From: Acidobacteriota bacterium
GTDB lineage: Bacteria; Acidobacteriota; Vicinamibacteria; Vicinamibacterales; CAVVIG01
Reading direction: 5' to 3'
Length of the DNA: 37,507 nucleotides
Assembly: GCA_028876655.1 (NCBI GenBank)
Contig: JAGWRA010000020.1
Span: forward strand, 1-37,507
The notes beneath the pieces are model-generated. The model saw only the letters and a program-made list of their open reading frames with translations, was not told the origin of the DNA and searched no databases. Positions 26,792 through 33,679 of this stretch are shown in pieces (within the stretch, counting starts at the first letter, position 1; every line of letters begins with the position of its first letter). A program made the translations under genes and the position numbers.

Positions 26792-26808
26792 CGTATGAAG
26801 CCGAAATC

Positions 26809-26830
26809 AGGGGTGTCAATCCTCACCCCT
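26809..26830. promoter_or_regulatory. Inverted repeat in the divergent hydrolase / TonB_C-protein gap
   Basis: AGGGGTG (26809-26815) and CACCCCT (26824-26830) form a perfect 7-base inverted repeat with an 8-base spacer. On the minus strand it overlaps a TTGACA -35-like box, so it may be an operator for the hydrolase-nadE transcript. The remaining 26831-26994 shows nothing I recognise beyond GGAG (26980-26983) before the plus-strand gene. Confidence 0.35.
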
Positions 26831-26994
26831 TTATCTTGTCGTACCCGCCTCGTTCTTGCACGCCACCGCCAGTCGGCGGACTGGCTGGCCCGCGTCGTGC
26901 ACGGGCAGGCCACGGAGCCCGCGCACGCAAGGCCGCCGCGTTGACGCCGCCGCCACGCGGGGACACAATCGACTGGTCTGGAGACACATTCGCC

Positions 26995-27690
26995 ATGCGG
27001 ATCCCCATCGCTCCCCTGTCGTTCGGTCTGGCCCTGAGCCTCGCGCTGGCGGCTCCCGGCATGGCACCGTCAGCGGGCGCGACAGCGCCGCCCGTGGTGA
27101 ACGAGCCGGCCCGACGGGCCGGCGGGCCCCTTCCGCCGCAGTCGTCTCAGGCCGTCGGATGGGAACAGGCGATGGCCGACCTGGCGGTAGACGCCTCCGG
27201 CGGCGTCTCGCAGGTCCGGATGATCGAGAGCACGCCCGGCTTCGACGATCGGTTCCTCGGCGCGCTGAAACAGTGGACCTTCAAGCCGGCGACGCGGCAG
27301 GGCAAGCCGGTGGCCTCGGACGTCTTCGTGGTGGCCATCTACCGGCCGCCCGTGCTCTACAACGTGCCGACGCTCGGCCAGTCGCCGCGCCGGCTCGGCA
27401 CGGCCGCCGACGACGCACCGTACGCGCTGAATATGCTGACGCCGCAGTATCCGCCGCTCGGGGTCGGCGACGGCACGGTGCTCGTGGAAGCGCGCGTGGC
27501 CGCCGACGGCACGGTCAGCGAGGCTCACGCCGCGGGGGGCGTCTCGGGGTTCGATGCCACGGCCGTGGCGGCCGCGCAGAAATGGACGTTCCGGCCGGCC
27601 CGCGTGGACGGGACGGCTGCCGACGCCTACGCCTACATCATCTTCGGCTTCCGCCAGCCGGTCCAGCCCGGCAAGGGGAAGGGGCGGTAG
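26995..27690 (+). CDS. Secreted protein with two TonB C-terminal domains
   Basis: A 231-residue protein. A signal peptide (MRIPIAPLSFGLALSLALAA) is probably cleaved near Ala27-Ala29. Two consecutive TonB_C-like repeats follow. The first, about 58-117, contains LAVDASGGVSQVRMIESTPG and KQWTFKPATRQGKPV. The second, about 140-225, contains TPQYPPLGVGDGTVLVEARV, DGTVSEA and AQKWTFRPARVDGT. The paired 'W.F.PA..G' signature is the C-terminal beta strand region of TonB. There is no transmembrane anchor beyond the signal and no Pro-rich spacer, so it cannot be a normal TonB energiser. Such proteins are common in Acidobacteriota; their role is unknown. A GGAG lies 11 bases before the ATG. The longer open frame upstream has no support. 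Confidence 0.82.
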   Translation: MRIPIAPLSFGLALSLALAAPGMAPSAGATAPPVVNEPARRAGGPLPPQSSQAVGWEQAMADLAVDASGGVSQVRMIESTPGFDDRFLGALKQWTFKPATRQGKPVASDVFVVAIYRPPVLYNVPTLGQSPRRLGTAADDAPYALNMLTPQYPPLGVGDGTVLVEARVAADGTVSEAHAAGGVSGFDATAVAAAQKWTFRPARVDGTAADAYAYIIFGFRQPVQPGKGKGR

Positions 27691-27691
27691 A

Positions 27692-27714
27692 TCGGCGAGC
27701 GCCTCACTCGCCGA
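27692..27714. terminator. Hairpin at TonB_C-protein / glucoamylase convergent junction
   Basis: TCGGCGAG (27692-27699) and CTCGCCGA (27707-27714) form a perfect 8-base stem with a 7-base loop that holds the glucoamylase stop codon. The gap between the two convergent genes is only 13 bases. No T-tract is visible. Confidence 0.5.
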
Positions 27715-30112
27715 CCGTCACCGTGAAGTCCTCGCCCTCCCACTTGTCATCCTCCGGCCAGTAGAACGTGAAGACGACCCGCCGTCCGGCGGCCAGCGCC
27801 CCGGTCGGCAGGTCGACGGAATGCACGCCGAGGCCGACGTCGCGGGTCGGGACGTCCTGCACGTCCCGCCAGTCGTCGAGGCCCCAGTGGACGAGGGCCC
27901 GCGCGGGCGTCTGCAGGCGCAGCGTCCGTCCCGCCGGCAGGGTGCGGACCTTGTGGTTGAAGCGCCAGACGATCCGGGATGCCTCGAGCGGCCGGCCGCT
28001 CAGGTAGCGCTGCACGGTCTGCGGCGGCTGATCGAAGATCCGGCCGTCGGCGAGCGAGCGACAGGCCTTCACGTACTCGGCGTGCGCCCAGACGAGCGGC
28101 CGCGCGGATCCGGACGCCTGGCCCGGGAACAGCTCGCGGTCCAGGATGGCGTCGACATCCCACACCTGCTCCGGAAGCAGTCCGCAGTCGCCCGCGAAGG
28201 CCTCGATCGCCCGCAGGAGGCGATCGGCTTCGGCAGGGCGGCCGGCGGCCAGCTCGTAATGCGCGCGTTCGCCGGTGAGCAGCGGCCAGGCGCGGCCGAT
28301 GCCGGTGCCGTCGAACGGACGGCCGTCGGCGTGCTCTCCGTACCCGTCGTTGTTGTAGCGATGCCAGGCCGGGCCGTTCGGGGTCTCGACCTTCAGCAGC
28401 GCGTCGATGACCTTCACCGTGTTGACGATGCGCGGGTCGTCGGCGGCGCGCAGTCCGAACCGGACGAGCGCGAGGGCATCGGGACTGACGACGACGTCGG
28501 CCTCGGCTTCGCTGTCGTCCGGCGGGCGGTTCTTGATCGGGACGAAGCCGTGCAGCGGCGACGAGGCACAGGCGCCGTCGACCGATCCGATCCGCACGTA
28601 GTAGCCTTCGACGCCGTGCTGCCGGCTGAGCGGCGTGTCGCACGCGTAGATCCAGCGCTCGATGCCGTCGTTCCAGGCGTCGGCCGTCTCGGTGAGGTAG
28701 GCGGCCACCTCGGGCTCGCCGCAGTCGGCAGCCAGGTCGGCGGCGACGAGCAGGGCGGCGATCTCGGCGGCCAGCGTGAAGGGTGAGTAGCCCGGGTCCT
28801 CTTCCCAGCGATCCTGCTGGCTCACAGGACCGTTCTGAACAATGAAGGCGGCAGCCTTCCGCACCATCGGCCAGTGCGCGCGCGCCTCTTCGTGCGAGAT
28901 GGCCCCCTCGCGTTCGGCGAGATCGACCAGCAGGATCGGGAAGGCCGTCTCGTCCATCTGGACGCCGTTCCAGTACGGCGTCCCGTCCAGCCACATGTTC
29001 TGCGGCCAGTGACCGTCGGCCTCCTGCGTGACCCGGAGGAACTCCAGGACGTCGCGGACGTGGCGCACGGCTCCGACGGCGAGCAATCCCCCGGCCGACT
29101 CGACCAGATCGCGCGGCCAGGCGAGGTGATAGCCGCCGAGATCCTGATCTCCCTTGGCGTTGCCCCACGGGATGGACAGGCTGGCGATGAGGCCGCCCGG
29201 CAGCGGCTTGCTCTCGTGCACCTTGAAGACCATCGCGCTGATGTGATTCAGCTCCCGCCGCCGGTCGCTCATGCCGTCGAACGGCACCAGCCCGTCGAGC
29301 CACTGGCGCCACTCCGCGACGTAGGCGTCGCGCGCGCGCTCGAAGCCGTCGTACAGGCTCCGCAGGACGAGCTGCCCCGCCTCGTGCGCGTTGGTGTCGA
29401 ACCCGAGCACGAGCAGCACTTCCCCGCCGCAGGCCGCGAGATCGATCTCGCCGGTGAGCGCGACGTTGCCGTCGTCGGCCCGATCCCAGGTCTCGACGAG
29501 CCGGCCGTGCCGGCGCAGTTCCTGCCAGCCGTCCGACTGGCCGACGAAGCCGACCGACCGGCCGGCCCAGGGCGCCGACGAAGCGAGCGCCAGCGCAAGG
29601 GCGTCGCGCTGGGCGAACAGCATCGGCGTCCCCTTGTAGTCGCCGACCCAGGCCGAGTTGCCCGCCCCCTGGTTTCCCAGGTGCGGCGCCAGCAGGGCGA
29701 AGAGCCGGTAGTCGGCGAGCGTCCCCTGCAGCGGCGTGAAGCGGATGCGCTGCCAGATGACGTGGCGGCCGGGATCGGCCACGACGTCCTTGTCGATCCG
29801 GTACCGCCCCTCGCCGCAGGTGTTCTCGAGGTGGTACGCCGGCACGCCGGGCGCGAACGGCTCCACCCGCGCCAGCGTGTCGCGCTTCTCCTCGGAGAAG
29901 AACCCCTGGCCGCCGGTGACGATCAGCCCGAAGTCGCGCGTGCACGCGCGGTCGATGCGGGGGAAGTAGATCTCGTTCAGGATGCCGTGGCTCAGCGTGA
30001 ACCAGACGCGACTGATCGGGTTCAGCGCCGTGCCGATGCCGCTCTTCGCGCTCGACGTCCAGCGCGCGGGAATGCCGGGCCGGCCCGGCGCCTGACGACT
30101 GGAATCAGCCAC
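27704..30112 (-). CDS. GH15 glucoamylase / glucodextranase-type glucosidase
   Basis: An 802-residue enzyme releasing beta-D-glucose from alpha-1,4 glucan ends. The N-terminal beta-sandwich (about 10-270) has KSGIGTALNPISRVWFTLSH and GGQGFFSEEKRDT, as in bacterial/archaeal glucoamylases and glucodextranase. The (alpha/alpha)6 catalytic domain (about 290-690) shows WPRDLVESAGGLLAVG. It also shows the expected general acid E388 in NGVQMDETAFP and general base E679 in WAHAEYVKA. A C-terminal beta domain (about 700-802) may bind starch. There is no signal peptide, so it acts in the cytoplasm, probably on imported maltodextrin or stored glycogen. The GTG start overlaps the upstream dehydrogenase by 8 bases and has GGAGGAG 9 bases before it. 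The 27 extra codons upstream are discarded. Confidence 0.93.
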   Translation of the reverse strand: MADSSRQAPGRPGIPARWTSSAKSGIGTALNPISRVWFTLSHGILNEIYFPRIDRACTRDFGLIVTGGQGFFSEEKRDTLARVEPFAPGVPAYHLENTCGEGRYRIDKDVVADPGRHVIWQRIRFTPLQGTLADYRLFALLAPHLGNQGAGNSAWVGDYKGTPMLFAQRDALALALASSAPWAGRSVGFVGQSDGWQELRRHGRLVETWDRADDGNVALTGEIDLAACGGEVLLVLGFDTNAHEAGQLVLRSLYDGFERARDAYVAEWRQWLDGLVPFDGMSDRRRELNHISAMVFKVHESKPLPGGLIASLSIPWGNAKGDQDLGGYHLAWPRDLVESAGGLLAVGAVRHVRDVLEFLRVTQEADGHWPQNMWLDGTPYWNGVQMDETAFPILLVDLAEREGAISHEEARAHWPMVRKAAAFIVQNGPVSQQDRWEEDPGYSPFTLAAEIAALLVAADLAADCGEPEVAAYLTETADAWNDGIERWIYACDTPLSRQHGVEGYYVRIGSVDGACASSPLHGFVPIKNRPPDDSEAEADVVVSPDALALVRFGLRAADDPRIVNTVKVIDALLKVETPNGPAWHRYNNDGYGEHADGRPFDGTGIGRAWPLLTGERAHYELAAGRPAEADRLLRAIEAFAGDCGLLPEQVWDVDAILDRELFPGQASGSARPLVWAHAEYVKACRSLADGRIFDQPPQTVQRYLSGRPLEASRIVWRFNHKVRTLPAGRTLRLQTPARALVHWGLDDWRDVQDVPTRDVGLGVHSVDLPTGALAAGRRVVFTFYWPEDDKWEGEDFTVTVGE

Positions 30113-31232
30113 GGACGGTCTCTCCTCCGGTCTGCCACTCGACCACGACCTTGATCTCGCCGACGCCGTGATGGGCCAGCGCGCCGCCGACATCGTCGAA
30201 GCGATGGCGGTTCGTGATGAGCGCGGCGACGTGGTCGCCCCACTGCTGCTGCGCGCGCTCGAGATCCTCGACGGCCTGCTCGAAGTGTCCCCGGGCGGCG
30301 TTCACACTGCCGATCATGACCTGATTATCGAGCACGAGCTGGCGGATGAGCTCCGCCCCCGAGATCTGCAGCGGAGAATCGCCCCCCGGAATGCCGGTCA
30401 GGGCGTAGACGCCGTTCACCCCGAGGGCATCCAGGAGGTTGAACTCGAGCGCCGCGATGCCCGCGGCCTCCAGGATGAGATCGACCTGCCCGAAGTGATC
30501 GTCGACCTTGTCGGTCGGCACCTGCCGCCCGTCGACGTACCGGCCGCCAATCCCCTCGAGCCAGCGCGGACGGGCCGTCGCGGCGTCCACCACGTCGAGA
30601 CCGAGCACCTCCGCGCCGCGCAGCCGGAGCGCCATCGCCGCCAGCAGGCCCACCGGACCGAGACCGGCGACCAGGCACCGGCGGCGGTAGAGCCAGTTCG
30701 GGCTGACCGTCGCGTCGGGCAGCCGGCCGACCTGCAGCCGGACCGCTTCGTCGATCGCCTTCTCGGCAATCGTCAGCGGCTCGGTGAGCACCGCGATCGG
30801 CTCGAGCGCCGGCGGCACGCGCACGACGTACTGCTCGCGATCGACGACGAACTGCGCCTGGTAGCCATCCAGCCCCCAGATGCCGCGCTCGCGGTAGTCG
30901 CCCGTCTCGCACATGTCCGAGCGGTTCATCGCGCACGGCAGGCAGCGCCCGCACCCGCGCCGCACGGTGAAGACCGCACAGTCGCCGGGCTTCACCCGCG
31001 TGACGGTCTTGCCGACCTCGACGACCCGGCCGAGCATCTCGTGGCCGACGACGAGTTCGCGCGCGCCATCGGGTGCCTTGGCGCGCCCGCCGGCCGCCTC
31101 TTCCCGATCGGTGCCGCAGATGCCGACACGGATGACCTGGAGCTTCACGTCGTCGTCGGCGGTGACTGTGGGTTCCGGCCGGTCCACCAGACGCAGGTTC
31201 GTCGTCCCCGGTTGCAGTGCGAGCGCCTTCAC
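30105..31232 (-). CDS. Zinc-dependent glucose 1-dehydrogenase, archaeal type
   Basis: A 375-residue medium-chain dehydrogenase. The N-terminal catalytic part has GICGTDREEAAGG and VVGHEMLGRVVEVG. A structural-zinc loop follows (RRGCGRCLPCAMNRSDMCET with Cys clusters), then the strongly diagnostic GDYRERGIWGLDGYQAQFV and LTEPLTIAEKAIDEA seen in Thermoplasma/Haloferax/Sulfolobus glucose dehydrogenases. The nucleotide-binding motif is VAGLGPVGLLAAMALRLRG. The C-terminal domain matches the Glu_dehyd_C type. The likely reaction is glucose to gluconolactone with NAD(P)+. The GTG start follows AGGAGG closely. With the next gene, a cytoplasmic glucoamylase, it forms a two-gene operon that would take glucan to gluconate without hexokinase. 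Sugar specificity (glucose, galactose or another) is inferred. Confidence 0.88.
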   Translation of the reverse strand: MKALALQPGTTNLRLVDRPEPTVTADDDVKLQVIRVGICGTDREEAAGGRAKAPDGARELVVGHEMLGRVVEVGKTVTRVKPGDCAVFTVRRGCGRCLPCAMNRSDMCETGDYRERGIWGLDGYQAQFVVDREQYVVRVPPALEPIAVLTEPLTIAEKAIDEAVRLQVGRLPDATVSPNWLYRRRCLVAGLGPVGLLAAMALRLRGAEVLGLDVVDAATARPRWLEGIGGRYVDGRQVPTDKVDDHFGQVDLILEAAGIAALEFNLLDALGVNGVYALTGIPGGDSPLQISGAELIRQLVLDNQVMIGSVNAARGHFEQAVEDLERAQQQWGDHVAALITNRHRFDDVGGALAHHGVGEIKVVVEWQTGGETVRG

Positions 31233-31399
31233 GACACCTCCTGTTCCGCTGCGACCCTCCGGCGGGTACGCGGTAAGTGGGCGTACTCAGCAAGGGTGGT
31301 GCCACCGAACGACGGGCCGCCGCGCCGCCGTAAGCGCCTGCCTGCGCACGCCCAACGTCATGCCGGACGCAGCTCCGCCGCCGGCGGTGCAGGGTTTCC

Positions 31400-31415
31400 A
31401 TGCAGCGCGTTGCAT
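31400..31415. promoter_or_regulatory. 16-base near-palindrome, operator candidate
   Basis: ATGCAGCGCGTTGCAT: the two 8-base halves are reverse complements with one mismatch. It overlaps the -35 box of the candidate promoter for the TPP decarboxylase genes and lies in the 271-base divergent gap (31233-31503) shared with the glucose dehydrogenase. A repressor bound here could therefore control the CoA-pathway genes. Confidence 0.4.
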
Positions 31416-31439
31416 CGCGCCGAATGCCCGCAGTACAGT
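31410..31439 (+). promoter_or_regulatory. Sigma-70-like promoter for the TPP decarboxylase genes
   Basis: TTGCAT (31410-31415) and TACAGT (31434-31439) are 18 bases apart; the predicted start is near 31446, leaving a leader of about 58 bases. Neither box is perfect. Nothing else is recognised in the rest of the gap 31233-31503. Confidence 0.35.
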
Positions 31440-31503
31440 AGGCGCGCCGGGAGCGGACGCGTGGCGAGTGCGTCGCCGCGTGCGCCGGCCGGCCCCAGCC
31501 ACC

Positions 31504-32079
31504 ATGATGCCCGAACCCGAGACCGTTTCAACCGTGGCCGCACCCGCCGCCCCCGCCTGGGCACAGGGCGTGGCCGCGGGGATCCACGCCGCAGGCAGCC
31601 GCGAGATCGTGTACGTCCCCGACAATCCGCTGTCGCACGTGCTGCGGACGATCGACGCCCGGTATCCTGACATCCGGACGACCATCGCCACGCGCGAGGA
31701 AGAAGCGTTCGGCATCGCCGCGGGCCTGTACCTGGGCGGCCGGCGGCCGACCGTGCTGCTGCAGTCGAGCGGCCTCGGCAACTCGCTGAACGCGCTGTCG
31801 ACGCTGTTCGTCCCCTACCAGATTCCGGCGCTGGTCATCATCAGCATGCGCGGCGACGCGGCGGAATGGAACTGGGCGCAGGTGCCGATGGGTCGGCTGG
31901 TGCGGCCGGCGCTCGACGCGCTCGGCATCCAGCACCTGACCATCGAACGGGCCGAAGAGGCGGAGCGGACGATCGTGGCGACCGCGGCGCTGGCGTTCGG
32001 CGCGCGCGTGCTGGCGGCGTGCCTGCTGCCACGACGCCTGACGACTCCGCCGCCCGCGGTCCTGGAGCCTGCGCGATGA
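31504..32079 (+). CDS. TPP-dependent 2-oxoacid decarboxylase, alpha (PYR-domain) subunit
   Basis: A 191-residue half-size thiamine-diphosphate enzyme subunit, like ComD of sulfopyruvate decarboxylase or the N-terminal half of phosphonopyruvate decarboxylase. The PYR-domain signs are VYVPDNPLSHVLRTI, the cofactor-activating glutamate in TREEEAFGIAAGLYLGG (about E65-E67), and VLLQSSGLGNSLNALSTL. A 30-residue Ala/Pro-rich N-terminus precedes the fold; a start at the adjacent ATG (31507) is equally likely. No clear ribosome site. The 3' end overlaps the beta subunit gene by 4 bases. Since neighbours are CoA-pathway enzymes and not coenzyme M genes, the substrate is probably another 2-oxoacid. Confidence 0.85.
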   Translation: MMPEPETVSTVAAPAAPAWAQGVAAGIHAAGSREIVYVPDNPLSHVLRTIDARYPDIRTTIATREEEAFGIAAGLYLGGRRPTVLLQSSGLGNSLNALSTLFVPYQIPALVIISMRGDAAEWNWAQVPMGRLVRPALDALGIQHLTIERAEEAERTIVATAALAFGARVLAACLLPRRLTTPPPAVLEPAR

Positions 32080-32660
32080 ACCGCCTGGATGCGACGCGCC
32101 GGCTGGTGGCGGGCCTCTCCGATGAAGCGGTCGTCGCCAGCCTCGGCCACCCGGCGTACGATCTGTACGCCGCCGGCGACCGGCCCGAGAACTTCTACAC
32201 CTGGGGCAGCATGGGCGTCGCCTCGTCGATCGGTGCCGGGCTCGCCATGGCGCAGCCAGGACGGGCCGTCATCGTCCTCGACGGCGACGGGTCGCTGCTG
32301 ATGAACCTGGGCTCCCTCGCCACGATTGCGACCTGCCGGCCGCCGAACCTGACGATCGTCGTCTGGGACAACCGGCAGTACGGCACGACCGGCGGCCAGT
32401 CGACGGCCACCGCACACGGCACCGACCTCGCGGCCATCGCGCGCGGCGCGGGCATCGCCTCGGCCGTGACCGTTGCGACGGAAGAGGAACTCGCCGCCGC
32501 CATGGCCGTCACCCGGCGCGCGCCAGGCCCGCACGTGATCGTCGCGCGCGTCGAGGAATCGGCGCCTGTCGCCAAGCCGCCGCTCGACTGCGTGTTCCTG
32601 AAGCACCGGTTCATGACGGCCCTCGGCACCGCCGACGCCACCGGCGGCGGACCTGCCTGA
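32076..32660 (+). CDS. TPP-dependent 2-oxoacid decarboxylase, beta (PP-domain) subunit
   Basis: A 194-residue partner carrying the diphosphate-binding domain. The TPP motif begins GDGSLLMNLGSL at residues 70-81 and closes with WDNRQYGTTGG (D98-N99). FYTWGSMGVASSIGAGLAMA before it is typical of ComE/phosphonopyruvate decarboxylase. The ATG overlaps the alpha stop codon (ATGA), so the subunits should be made in equal amounts and assemble as alpha/beta. It would decarboxylate a 2-oxoacid such as sulfopyruvate, phosphonopyruvate or a carboxylated pyruvate analogue to an aldehyde. The context (CitE lyase, PrpD, MaoC, CoA-transferase) points to a carboxylic acid substrate, which is inference. Confidence 0.87.
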   Translation: MNRLDATRRLVAGLSDEAVVASLGHPAYDLYAAGDRPENFYTWGSMGVASSIGAGLAMAQPGRAVIVLDGDGSLLMNLGSLATIATCRPPNLTIVVWDNRQYGTTGGQSTATAHGTDLAAIARGAGIASAVTVATEEELAAAMAVTRRAPGPHVIVARVEESAPVAKPPLDCVFLKHRFMTALGTADATGGGPA

Positions 32661-32680
32661 CCGATGGCCGGCCGGCTGAG

Positions 32681-32817
32681 GCGAGCGAGTGACGCGAGCC
32701 GGAAGTCTGGAACAGCGCCCCACGGCGTAACGGCCCGCACGGCGGGCCCGCGAGCGGAACGGAGCGAGCCGTTGCGCGAGCGAGTGAAGCGAGCCGGGGT
32801 CCGGGGCAGAGCCCCGG
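32681..32817. repeat. REP-like repeat cluster with GC hairpin
   Basis: Three copies of a 22-base unit lie at 32681-32702, 32750-32771 and 32776-32797. The first and third differ at one base; the second is a looser variant. The unit core is GCGAGCG...GCGAGCCG. Directly after the last copy a 7-base stem CCGGGGC/GCCCCGG with loop AGA (32801-32817) ends 7 bases before the lyase ATG. The whole 164-base gap (32661-32824) is filled by this element. GC hairpins of the form 'CCGGGGCxGAGCCCCGG' are common extragenic repeats in GC-rich bacteria, so more copies are expected elsewhere in the genome. Confidence 0.6.
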
Positions 32818-32824
32818 TCAAGTG

Positions 32825-33679
32825 ATGCGACGACGCAGCTACCTCTTCGTGCCGGCAAACCGGCCGCGGATGTACGAGCACGCGGAGCGGTCCGAGGCCG
32901 ACGTCCTCGTGGTCGACCTCGAAGACGCCGTGCCCGTGGCGGAGAAGGCTGCCGCCCGCGACACCGTCGCCGCGACCTTCGGCGTCTTCGCGGCGCCGGC
33001 GGCCCGCGTCTTCCTGCGGGTGAACGCGGATGGCGCGCTGCAGGAGGCCGACCTCCACCTGGCCGCCCGGCTGCCGCTGGCGGGCCTCGTCGTGCCGAAG
33101 GTCGAGGAGGCCGCCGACCTGGCGCGGGTCGCCGACTGGCTGGCCGCGCGGCCGGCGGACCCACAGGGCCATCACCCCGCCATCGTCGCGCTGCTCGAGA
33201 CCCCGCGCGGCGTCCTGGCGGCGCCGCACATCACGGCCGGCGGCCACCCGCGGCTGGCCGCCGTCGCGTTCGGCGCGGAGGACTTCAGCGCCGTGATGAG
33301 CGTCGACGCGGCCGACGCCGCCACCAACGCCCCGCTGCTCGATCATGCGAGGGCCTCGGTGACCATCGCCGCGGCAGCGGCCGGACTGCCGGCGATCGAC
33401 AGCCCGTCGTTCGCCGTGCACGACGTCGAGCGGGTGCGCCAGGAGACGCTGCGGGCCCGCGGCTTCGGCTTCACGGCGAAGTTCGCGATCCATCCCGCGC
33501 AGATCGCCCCCATCCACGAGATCCTGAGTCCCGGGCCGGAGGCCAGGGCCTGGGCGCAGCGCGTGCTGGACGCCTACGACGCTGCGGTGCGCGAGGGTCG
33601 CGGCGTCATCGAGATCGACGGGCGCATGGTCGACCTCCCCACGGTGCGGCGCGCCCGCGCCATTCTCGGAGAGTCCTGA
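32825..33679 (+). CDS. CitE-like CoA-ester lyase (malyl/citramalyl-CoA lyase family)
   Basis: A 284-residue TIM-barrel lyase of the HpcH/HpaI-CitE family. Typical blocks are RRRSYLFVPANRPRM at the start, VLVVDLEDAVP, RVFLRVNADG (binding Arg65), VPKVEEAADL, and the Mg-binding glutamate E125 in ALLETPRGV. AFGAEDFSAVM (E152-D153) and GFTAKFAIHPAQI follow. The family cleaves 3-hydroxyacyl-CoA esters such as malyl-, citramalyl- or beta-methylmalyl-CoA into acetyl-CoA plus glyoxylate or pyruvate. The adjacent GTG at 32822 is an alternative start. No ribosome site is visible, and a GC hairpin lies just upstream. The stop codon overlaps the next start by one base (TGATG). The gene set suggests a citramalyl-CoA-type substrate. 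Confidence 0.9.
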   Translation: MRRRSYLFVPANRPRMYEHAERSEADVLVVDLEDAVPVAEKAAARDTVAATFGVFAAPAARVFLRVNADGALQEADLHLAARLPLAGLVVPKVEEAADLARVADWLAARPADPQGHHPAIVALLETPRGVLAAPHITAGGHPRLAAVAFGAEDFSAVMSVDAADAATNAPLLDHARASVTIAAAAAGLPAIDSPSFAVHDVERVRQETLRARGFGFTAKFAIHPAQIAPIHEILSPGPEARAWAQRVLDAYDAAVREGRGVIEIDGRMVDLPTVRRARAILGES

